Of a DNA stretch of 14,753 nucleotides, positions 7,639 to 13,601 are shown piece after piece. Position numbers and translations under genes: made by a program. The stretch comes from Candidatus Rifleibacteriota bacterium (GTDB taxonomy: Bacteria; Muiribacteriota; Ozemobacteria; Ozemobacterales; Ozemobacteraceae), in contig JAQUZA010000030.1 of NCBI GenBank assembly GCA_028691595.1, forward strand, positions 1 to 14,753, read 5' to 3'. The notes under the pieces are model-generated. The model saw nothing but the letters and a program-made list of their open reading frames with translations, was not told the DNA's origin and made no database searches. Within the stretch, counting starts at the first letter, position 1. Each line of letters opens with the position of its first letter.

Positions 7639-7668
7639 ATGATAGCACAGACCGGGGTCTGATGCTAA
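7639..7668 (-). promoter_or_regulatory. Candidate extended -10 promoter with internal palindrome for the YchF-like operon
   Basis: On the minus strand a TATCAT -10 (7639-7644) is preceded by TGC, forming an extended -10. A weak -35, TTAGCA (7663-7668), lies 18 nt upstream. The spacer holds a palindrome, CAGACC-CC-GGTCTG on the minus strand (7648-7661), with perfect 6-nt arms, placed where a repressor or activator could bind. Transcription would start near 7631, giving a leader of about 26 nt before the ATG at 7604. The promoter begins just after the T-tract of the upstream terminator, consistent with independent transcription. Confidence 0.45.
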
Positions 7669-7669
7669 T

Positions 7670-7701
7670 AAAAAGGCGCATCGCACAAGGTGCGATGCGC
7701 C
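7670..7701 (-). terminator. Rho-independent terminator of the nucleoside transporter gene
   Basis: A perfect 12-bp stem, GGCGCATCGCAC (7675-7686) against GTGCGATGCGCC (7690-7701), closes a 3-nt loop. On the minus strand it is followed by a T-tract TTTTTATT (from 7674 down). It begins 15 nt after the transporter stop codon. The stem is GC-rich and unbroken, so this is a strong call. No T-tract is present in the plus direction. Confidence 0.93.
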
Positions 7702-7716
7702 CCGGTTAAAGGTTTC

Positions 7717-9066
7717 TCAGATCATCATACCAGCTATATTTGCGGTAAGAAATGAGGCAAAGGTGCCGGCGATCAGGGCTCTAATGCCAAGTTTTGCCAG
7801 GTCTCCGCGCCTTGATGGAGCAATTCCGCCGATTCCGCCCAGCTGAATGCCTATTGAGCCAAGATTGGCAAAGCCACAAAGGGCATAGCTGAGAATGACT
7901 CGGGTTCGCATGGCCAGTTCAACAGGTGCACCGTTTACCAGAACTTTTCCATTCAAATAACCTGCCAGATCAGCATAAGCTACGAATTCATTCAAAACTG
8001 TTTTTTTGCCGAGAAGAGCACCGGCAATCGAAATATCCTGCACCGGAACACCCAGTAACCAGGCAAATGGCGAAGCTATAAGGCCGAACAGAGAGTCGAG
8101 GGTGTTGTACTTGCTGAGTCCTGAAAGGTTGGCCACCATGCCCCAGAGGTGGTCGCCCATGGCGATCAGGGCGATAAAGCCTATCAGCATGGCGGCAACA
8201 TTGAGCGCCAGACTCATACCTTCAGAACAACCTCTTGCTGCAGCATCGATAACGTTCTGGTCAATTTTTTCTACACGAAGTTCAAGATTGCCGCTGGTTA
8301 CCGGGGTTTCGGTTTCCGGAACCAGCATTTTGGCAAAAACAAGGGCTGCAGGTGCAGACATGACCGAAGCGGCTACCAGATGCCCGGCAATTCCCGGGAT
8401 GGTATCTTTAAGCATGCTGACGTAGCCTGCCATAACTCCGCCGGCAATGGTGGCCATGCCACCGGTCATTACGCAGTTCAATTCAGAATAGGTCATTTTT
8501 TCGACGTAGGGCTTGATTACAAGCGGGGCCTCAGTCTGGCCGACGAAAATGTTGGCAGCAGCGCTCAAAGATTCTGCTCCTGAGGTTTTCATGGTTTTCT
8601 GCATAATCATGGCAACATAGTAGACCAGCCGCTGCATGATGCCAAGGTGATAAAGAATGGCCATGAAGGCTGAGAAGAAAATGATCGTCGGTAGAACGTT
8701 AAAGCCAAAAAAGGCTCCGGTAACGGCATTGAGCTTCAACCCTGAAAGCTGCGATGCCAGTTCTGGTGCGGCAGAAGGATCTGAGACTGTAACCGGTACT
8801 ACGAACTGAACCAGATTGCCGAATACAAAGTTTGCACCCTTTTCAGTAAAGCTCAGCATCTTGACTACAGCAAAATTAAGCTGGTCAAAAACAGCTTTGC
8901 CGGTATCAGTTTTAAGAATTAAAAAGGCAAAAACCAACTGCAGGGTGATTCCCCAGGTGACCAGCTTCCAGTCAATCTTTTTGCGATTGGTGGACAGGGC
9001 ATAGCAGATTCCAAGCTGCACAGCCACGCCAAGTAAACTTGCACCATATTCTGAGAGATGTTCCAT
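7717..9066 (-). CDS. nupC: CNT-family concentrative nucleoside transporter (NupC-like)
   Basis: A 449-residue polytopic inner-membrane protein, predicted to import nucleosides with Na+ or H+. The family signatures are clear: Val-Gly-Gln-Thr-Glu-Ala-Pro at 175-181 in the first re-entrant hairpin, Leu-Asn-Glu-Phe-Val-Ala-Tyr at 358-364, and Phe-Ala-Asn-Leu-Gly-Ser-Ile-Gly at 399-406. By comparison with the Vibrio cholerae CNT structure, Gly176-Gln177-Thr178-Glu179 contact the base, and Glu360, Asn401 and Ser404 contact the ribose. All are present, so transport should be functional. It is about 30-50 residues longer than E. coli NupC. The extra length includes a segment after TM1-3 (about 90-112) and the Asn-Gly-Lys-Val-Leu-Val-Asn-Gly region (372-379). 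AGGAG at 9076-9080, 9 nt before the ATG, supports the start. It is a single gene between two terminators. Exact nucleoside specificity cannot be told from sequence. Confidence 0.95.
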   Translation of the reverse strand: MEHLSEYGASLLGVAVQLGICYALSTNRKKIDWKLVTWGITLQLVFAFLILKTDTGKAVFDQLNFAVVKMLSFTEKGANFVFGNLVQFVVPVTVSDPSAAPELASQLSGLKLNAVTGAFFGFNVLPTIIFFSAFMAILYHLGIMQRLVYYVAMIMQKTMKTSGAESLSAAANIFVGQTEAPLVIKPYVEKMTYSELNCVMTGGMATIAGGVMAGYVSMLKDTIPGIAGHLVAASVMSAPAALVFAKMLVPETETPVTSGNLELRVEKIDQNVIDAAARGCSEGMSLALNVAAMLIGFIALIAMGDHLWGMVANLSGLSKYNTLDSLFGLIASPFAWLLGVPVQDISIAGALLGKKTVLNEFVAYADLAGYLNGKVLVNGAPVELAMRTRVILSYALCGFANLGSIGIQLGGIGGIAPSRRGDLAKLGIRALIAGTFASFLTANIAGMMI

Positions 9067-9099
9067 TCCCTTGCGCTCCTATTAGTCTGATTGCAAGGC

Positions 9100-9108
9100 A
9101 TGATAACA
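9100..9108 (-). promoter_or_regulatory. Candidate extended -10 promoter of the nucleoside transporter gene
   Basis: On the minus strand TGTTATCAT (9100-9108) gives an extended -10 with hexamer TATCAT. The element 17-18 nt upstream (GTGATT or TGTGAT near 9123-9129) is a poor -35, as is often tolerated with an extended -10. The wider TGTG-T-TATCATGC closely matches TGTG-C-TATCATAC before the YchF-like gene. The leader before the ATG would be about 25 nt and contains the AGGAG ribosome-binding site. Confidence 0.45.
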
Positions 9109-9149
9109 CAATCGCTTTTAAAAATCACAGTTAAACATTGGCAAACGAT

Positions 9150-9189
9150 AAAAAACACCGGCAGATCGCATTGTGCGAACTGCCGGTGT
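9150..9189 (-). terminator. Rho-independent terminator of the VIT/VWA gene
   Basis: ACACCGGCAG (9155-9164) pairs perfectly with CTGCCGGTGT (9180-9189). After one A-A mismatch the stem continues with TCGCA (9166-9170) against TGCGA (9174-9178) around a TTG loop. On the minus strand the stem runs into six T residues (9155-9150). It lies 22 nt past the VIT/VWA stop codon. The plus direction has no T-tract, so it works one way. Confidence 0.92.
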
Positions 9190-9211
9190 CAAAAACTATA
9201 AGCTCGAGATA

Positions 9212-11491
9212 TCAGAGGTCGATGTTATTTTCCTCGCCATGATCAGGGCTGACTTCGATAATTATATCTTTAAACTTGATCGAGACCTTTTCGCCGGCCG
9301 AGAAGTAGCGTGCCAGTTCGGGGTATTGGCGAAGAAGCTTGAAGTATGCTTCCGACCAGGCTTTTACCACAACGCGTTTCATTTCAGCCTTAATTTCGCT
9401 GTCTACCCAGCAACCGTCGATCAGATAGAAGGTCTTTGCATCTATTTCCTTCTGTTCCGGGGCTTTGAGTGCTGTGGAACTGTTGCCGCGTGCGAATTGC
9501 TGTTGTGCTGGTCTGGCAACGCTGTGCGGGGCCGCAGCCATTTTCAGCGAGTTCATTTCGCGAGAAGCACCTACAGCCTGAGCACCATCTGACAAATCCT
9601 GCAGGCGATCAACCGAGTATTTAGCCCGGCTTTCTTCAAAATCAGCTGAAGGCATAGACTCTGGAACCATTGTCTGGCGAAGATTCGGGCCCAACCGGTC
9701 ATTATCTTCAAGAACAAGGTAAGAGGTGTAGGGGGTCAAAATACCATAGCGCTTGGCCAGGCTGATGATCTCGTTTTTGAGTTCGTCATCTGCACCATTT
9801 TTGCGAACCTGGTCGAGCAGAAAACCAATTTTTCTGGTTGCCCAGATCTTTGCTACAAAAGCATTCTCGTTCTCACGGGCAGGAAACTCTGCTTCGAATT
9901 CCATTTTAACCGGCTGACCCTTGATACTGCCTGTCAAGGTTATTAGAGCTGATCCGGGCTTGCTGTAACGACCAAGAATGAGAATGTTGCTGTCTTTAAA
10001 AACGTCAGTGAGTTTTCTTGGGTAAATCTGCGCAACTTCAACATTGGCAAACTGCAGACCAATGTCGGTCAGAACCGGGTATGTCAGCTTTGAAAAGAGT
10101 GAAGAAACCTTTATTTCCAGATCTTCTTCTTCAGAAACGTAATCAGAAACTCCACCGTTCTGCTCGGCGAGATTGTCGATAAGTTCAGCATTCAACTGAT
10201 CACCAACCCCGAACGTAAAGATTCTTATTCCATCAGTATTCTTGCTGGCTGCAAGTTTAAGAATTTCTTCGGGGTCTGTCTGCCCTGCAGTTGGTTTGCC
10301 GTCTGTAACAAAAACGATGAAACGTGGGTTTTTGGAATCGCTCTTTTTAAGAGCATTAACAGACATTTCAAGGGCTTCAGAAATATTGGTTCCACCCATT
10401 GCCTCAAGATTGCGAATATGATTCAGGGCCCCTTCGCGAGTTTCGGTGGTTACTCTGGTCAAGCCCCCCTTGTAGGCTTCGGCTTCGGTAGAAAAATTGC
10501 ACAAAAGAAAATTGCTGCCTTCAGAAAGTGAATTGATGCAGAACTCCAGGGCCTTTCTTGCCTGGTCGATCTTTTTTCCGGCCATGCTGCCAGAAGTGTC
10601 CATTGCCAGCGCAACATCTATTGCGGGGGTTCTGGTTTCCTGATCTTTAAGTGCCGGGGCCAGCATCAGCATGAACAGACCATCTTCTGATGGGTCGGGC
10701 CGATGACAAAGAGAGGTAACTGCAATATCTTTGCGGGCAACTGAATAATAAAGTACGAAGTCTTTGTCAGGGCGAATTTTGTCTGTTTCAAAGCCCACAA
10801 CCGCTTCGCGATCATTTTTCCGGCTGACTGATATCTTGTGGGTCGGAGAATAGACAGAGGCTATTGGAAGATCAGATTTGATGTGAGCCTCAATCGCCAC
10901 GTCTTTCATCTCGTCCTGAGTGTATTTCTCGATGTTGAGCGGGTATACATACCTTACAAGACCTGCTTCCATCTTCAGCGCTTCCTGGTATGAAAGTTTA
11001 ACGCTCTTTTCGCTGAGAGGGTTGATCGGGTAGATTCTTGTTTTGAAGACACCCTGACCCATGTATTCGAGCAGACCCGGGTCGCGCATCTGTCTGACAA
11101 TGTCTTCATAGATTTTACGAGCCTTGTCGGCATCAAGAAGTTCACCTTTGGTCATTTCTCCTTCTATATCCATTGCAAAGCCACTAATGGAAGCGCTTAT
11201 CGGCAACGGGAAGATATAAAGCCCTTCGATAACCCGGTTCTGGTGATTGTAGAACTTCTGGTCAACCTGGGTGGCTGCGGCCAGATTATTGATCTGAACC
11301 TTGACGTGATGCTTGGTAACCGACAATGGAACTGTAAAGTTGCCCGCCGGCTGGACCGGAGGTCGCAGAATGAATCTTGGATGCACCTCTTCAGGCTCAA
11401 CCGGAAAAATTATGCCATCGGCAGATGCCGTGCCGGCAAACAAAGAAAAACAAGCAACAACAAAGATAAAGTAGCTGAAAAGTTTTTTCAT
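9212..11491 (-). CDS. Secreted VIT and von Willebrand factor A domain protein
   Basis: Starting at the ATG at 11489-11491 gives 759 residues with a Sec signal peptide: Lys-Lys, a hydrophobic core to about 19, and likely cleavage after Ala-Ser-Ala24. An upstream in-frame ATG at 11596 would place 35 polar residues before the signal and lacks a ribosome-binding site, so I reject it; GGGGAGG at 11496-11502 marks the chosen start. A VIT domain spans about 45-175 (Phe-Pro-Leu-Pro at 94-97; Glu-Gln/Lys-type Leu-Ser-Tyr-Gln-Glu at 166-170). A VWA domain spans about 290-465 with an intact MIDAS metal site: Asp298-x-Ser300-x-Ser302, Thr368 and Asp397. The conserved post-VWA Tyr-Gly-Ile-Leu-Thr-Pro-Tyr-Thr-Ser is at 582-590, as in inter-alpha-trypsin-inhibitor heavy-chain-like bacterial proteins. 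The tail (about 605-680) is low-complexity, and a final globular segment (685-745) is unassigned. It probably binds protein partners in the periplasm or outside. Single gene. Confidence 0.9.
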   Translation of the reverse strand: MKKLFSYFIFVVACFSLFAGTASADGIIFPVEPEEVHPRFILRPPVQPAGNFTVPLSVTKHHVKVQINNLAAATQVDQKFYNHQNRVIEGLYIFPLPISASISGFAMDIEGEMTKGELLDADKARKIYEDIVRQMRDPGLLEYMGQGVFKTRIYPINPLSEKSVKLSYQEALKMEAGLVRYVYPLNIEKYTQDEMKDVAIEAHIKSDLPIASVYSPTHKISVSRKNDREAVVGFETDKIRPDKDFVLYYSVARKDIAVTSLCHRPDPSEDGLFMLMLAPALKDQETRTPAIDVALAMDTSGSMAGKKIDQARKALEFCINSLSEGSNFLLCNFSTEAEAYKGGLTRVTTETREGALNHIRNLEAMGGTNISEALEMSVNALKKSDSKNPRFIVFVTDGKPTAGQTDPEEILKLAASKNTDGIRIFTFGVGDQLNAELIDNLAEQNGGVSDYVSEEEDLEIKVSSLFSKLTYPVLTDIGLQFANVEVAQIYPRKLTDVFKDSNILILGRYSKPGSALITLTGSIKGQPVKMEFEAEFPARENENAFVAKIWATRKIGFLLDQVRKNGADDELKNEIISLAKRYGILTPYTSYLVLEDNDRLGPNLRQTMVPESMPSADFEESRAKYSVDRLQDLSDGAQAVGASREMNSLKMAAAPHSVARPAQQQFARGNSSTALKAPEQKEIDAKTFYLIDGCWVDSEIKAEMKRVVVKAWSEAYFKLLRQYPELARYFSAGEKVSIKFKDIIIEVSPDHGEENNIDL

Positions 11492-11648
11492 GTTTCCTCC
11501 CCAAATGTGCTTCATAAAATCTATAACGGAATAACACAAAACCGGATTTAAAAAAAGGCCATTAGCACTGCCTTCTTTTTTATTATCTTGCCTCAAAAGC
11601 TTATTCAGCTTTAAAATGTATCAGAAATTCAAATCGACAAGGGTGGTT
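11492..11648. promoter_or_regulatory. Divergent control region between the VIT/VWA and peptidoglycan-binding-like genes
   Basis: This AT-rich 157-nt region must hold promoters for both genes. For the minus strand, GGGGAGG at 11496-11502 is a strong ribosome-binding site 4 nt before the ATG. Possible -10 sequences are TATAGA (11520-11525) or TATTCC (11528-11533) after a TGTGT, neither with a good -35. For the plus strand, TATTAT at 11581-11586 is a good -10 without a clear -35. The plus gene has AAGGG at 11639-11643, 5 nt before the ATG at 11649. An A-tract, AAGGC (11555-11559), GCCTT (11570-11574) and a T-tract form a weak hairpin resembling a terminator, but its place between divergent genes makes that role unclear. 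Confidence 0.4.
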
Positions 11649-13262
11649 ATGGGTTATAACAGCAGACATCAAGAAGCTATTCACAGGGCTTTGCAGACTA
11701 TATACCAGTCGCCTGAACTGTTTGAGTCCTATGTCGATCTTTATCAGGCGATCTCCGCCTGGGAATCCGCCCCATCCCGTCCCCCTGAAGAGGAGCGCAA
11801 GGTTTTTGAGACTCTTACAAGTCTCTACTCTTTTCTTGAAAAAAAGAAGCTTGTTCAGCAGGCCGATGAACTGCACTGTTTTATTGTTACATCTTTTCCC
11901 TTTCATTATTTTCCACGCCTGCCCCGCGCCCGCCAGGAAGGCAAACTCGAATTCAATCATTTTCGTGCCGCCCGCGATGCTATTATGCTAAAAGCTGCAC
12001 CAGAGCCTCTACTTAAAGTTCTGGCCCTGTTTGAAGAGAACTTTCGCCGCTCTAACCTGAATTTGCCGTTGCTGGCTGCGGAAATCGCTTCCGGGTCTTT
12101 TTATCGTGATGGGCCTGGTCGGGCCGGCGATCTTTTTCGCAGTTTTGCGGAAATTGCCACTCTGCTGCAGAACACCGCAGCCCAGGATTCACCCTGGGAG
12201 TTAATGAACCAGCTGGCAGTAAAATTAAATAACAGTGTCAGCGGCTTCAACCAGTCTTATCTTTTTTTAAAAGCACTCGAAACAGTTAAGACTGCCCGGC
12301 CATCAGCTGGTTTGCGTGAAGAAATTGCACGCAATCAGACTTTTTTTCAAAGAAATTACTGCTGGAAAAACCTTGATGAAGCACTTATCGCAAACGACGA
12401 TAACCAGGTTGTCTACTGGTCAGAAAAAGCGTTGCCTCTGGCCAGTGAATTGTGTGAACGTACTCATCTTCTAAAAATACGCGAAATAGCAGCCTCCAGA
12501 ATAAAAAAGCCCGGTCAGTCGTGGTTTGCTGTGGGTATGGTGGTCTGCCTGGTAATAGCTGCGATAATGTTTGTACTCTGGACAGAATCTGATGTAAAAA
12601 AGAAGCTCAATCTTGAGCGCTCAAGAAACGAATTGCTTCAGGCAATGAAAACTGGTGCCCGGGCTGAACCAGAAACTGGCCAGGGAGAGTCTGCATACAC
12701 ACCGCTTTCGTCACAGATGCCAGTGCGAACCAGAACAGGTTTGCTCGAATATCGGCCACCAATAAGACCCCACGCACGAAAACTTCTTTTACCAGAGGTC
12801 AGGCACGCGGTTTTTCAAAAAATCAGACTTGAAAACCTCAAAAAAATGGATTTAACAGAATCCGAGGCCAAACAGGTGGCTGAACTCGAAAAAGACTGGC
12901 TGAGTCGCTGTGAGTTTTATGAGTATGACACCGAAGACCGGGAAAAGGTTTACTGGGACGTAAAAATTCATGATGTCAATTTGTCGCTCGATGCCAGGGA
13001 TATTCTGCTTGCCATGCGAAGACCCCCTGATTACACTGCCCAGGTTCTTGAATCAGGGGTGATGCTTGATTTCAGCAATGCCCAGCATTTGCAGATTGTC
13101 GTCAATCGCCTTAAGCAGCTTGGCTTCATGCCCGCTTCAAATTCGGCAAAAATCTGGGACGAAAACTGCCGGCGCGCGCTTATGGAGTTCAAGGCAACCC
13201 ATCTTTCGGTCATAGACTCAGTCTGGGACCGAAAGACACAGGATGCCCTTTTCCCGAAGTGA
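11649..13262 (+). CDS. Single-pass membrane protein with C-terminal peptidoglycan-binding-like domain
   Basis: I do not recognise this 537-residue protein as a whole. The N-terminal 285 residues are helical and soluble-looking, with repeated pairs of amphipathic helices suggestive of a TPR-like or alpha-solenoid fold. One hydrophobic helix (292-311) crosses the membrane. With no signal peptide, the N-terminal part should be cytoplasmic and the C-terminal 225 residues periplasmic. After a Pro/Gly-rich linker (335-375), residues 475-535 look like a PG_binding_1 domain: Leu-x-x-Val-Val-x-x-Leu-x-x-Leu-Gly-Phe at 481-493, Trp-Asp-x-x-x-Arg-x-Ala-Leu-x-x-Phe at 503-514 and Asp-x-x-Thr-x-x-Ala-Leu at 527-534. 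An in-frame ATG at 11616 exists but lacks a ribosome-binding site, whereas AAGGG precedes 11649, so I chose the latter. It could tie a cytoplasmic assembly to the cell wall; this is inference. Its stop codon touches the stop of the next, convergent gene. Confidence 0.75.
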   Translation: MGYNSRHQEAIHRALQTIYQSPELFESYVDLYQAISAWESAPSRPPEEERKVFETLTSLYSFLEKKKLVQQADELHCFIVTSFPFHYFPRLPRARQEGKLEFNHFRAARDAIMLKAAPEPLLKVLALFEENFRRSNLNLPLLAAEIASGSFYRDGPGRAGDLFRSFAEIATLLQNTAAQDSPWELMNQLAVKLNNSVSGFNQSYLFLKALETVKTARPSAGLREEIARNQTFFQRNYCWKNLDEALIANDDNQVVYWSEKALPLASELCERTHLLKIREIAASRIKKPGQSWFAVGMVVCLVIAAIMFVLWTESDVKKKLNLERSRNELLQAMKTGARAEPETGQGESAYTPLSSQMPVRTRTGLLEYRPPIRPHARKLLLPEVRHAVFQKIRLENLKKMDLTESEAKQVAELEKDWLSRCEFYEYDTEDREKVYWDVKIHDVNLSLDARDILLAMRRPPDYTAQVLESGVMLDFSNAQHLQIVVNRLKQLGFMPASNSAKIWDENCRRALMEFKATHLSVIDSVWDRKTQDALFPK

Positions 13263-13589
13263 CTACATGAGAGCTCTTAGCGCTGCCATGGCAAATATCT
13301 GAAAAACATTCGTCATATACGACAAAACGCCATCGAGGCCAAAAAAGCCGAGCACGGCATCGGCATTCGACGGTGACACCATCTTTCCAAGTATTGTGGT
13401 GCCGCAGACAAACATCGTGGTTCCAAGGAAATAAACCTGAAGCCATTCGAAGTTTGTCATATCCGTGCCAAGCTTTTTGGCTGTTCCCCAGATAAAGGAA
13501 ATGTAGGCAAAGCTGCACAGGATGATGAGAATCATGGTTAAAATCTCAGCATCTGCCTGATTTGAAACCAGGGCATACAAAATTGCCAT
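13263..13589 (-). CDS. Small three-helix membrane protein downstream of pheT
   Basis: A 108-residue protein of unknown function. Hydrophobic helices lie at about 15-36, 48-68 and, more weakly, 85-106. There is no signal peptide, no catalytic motif, and only short polar loops (Lys38-Lys39; Ser-Pro-Ser-Asn at 72-75). Its ATG is 12 nt after the pheT stop codon, and AAGGA at 13596-13600 sits in that gap, so it is probably co-transcribed and perhaps translationally coupled with pheT. In many bacteria the gene after pheT is zapA, but this protein is not ZapA-like. The TAG stop (13263-13265) directly abuts the TGA of the converging gene. The reading frame is convincing because of the ribosome-binding site and the membrane-protein composition; the function is unknown. 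Confidence 0.75.
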   Translation of the reverse strand: MAILYALVSNQADAEILTMILIILCSFAYISFIWGTAKKLGTDMTNFEWLQVYFLGTTMFVCGTTILGKMVSPSNADAVLGFFGLDGVLSYMTNVFQIFAMAALRALM

Positions 13590-13601
13590 GTTGAGTCCTT
13601 T

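Noticed and set aside
8006..8583. Long plus-strand ORFs opposite the transporter gene, and similar shadows elsewhere (e.g. 582-863, 4129-4458, 5986-6414)
   Set aside because: Each lies within a confidently identified gene on the other strand, has no ribosome-binding site, and reads as low-complexity antisense translation.
9120..9132. TGTGA half-site resembling a CRP operator before the transporter gene
   Set aside because: The second half (TCACA at the right spacing) is missing, and the match is short enough to be chance.
11450..11455. Possible lipobox (Val-Val-Ala-Cys14) in the VIT/VWA signal peptide
   Set aside because: The hydrophobic core continues beyond the cysteine to a standard Ala-x-Ala cleavage site at residue 24, so ordinary signal peptidase cleavage is more likely.
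11492..11596. 35-codon N-terminal extension of the VIT/VWA protein
   Set aside because: It would bury a clear signal peptide behind a polar segment. The downstream ATG at 11489-11491 has a strong GGGGAGG site right before it.
11616..11648. Upstream in-frame ATG of the peptidoglycan-binding-like protein
   Set aside because: No Shine-Dalgarno sequence precedes it, while AAGGG lies 5 nt before the ATG at 11649. It cannot be fully excluded.
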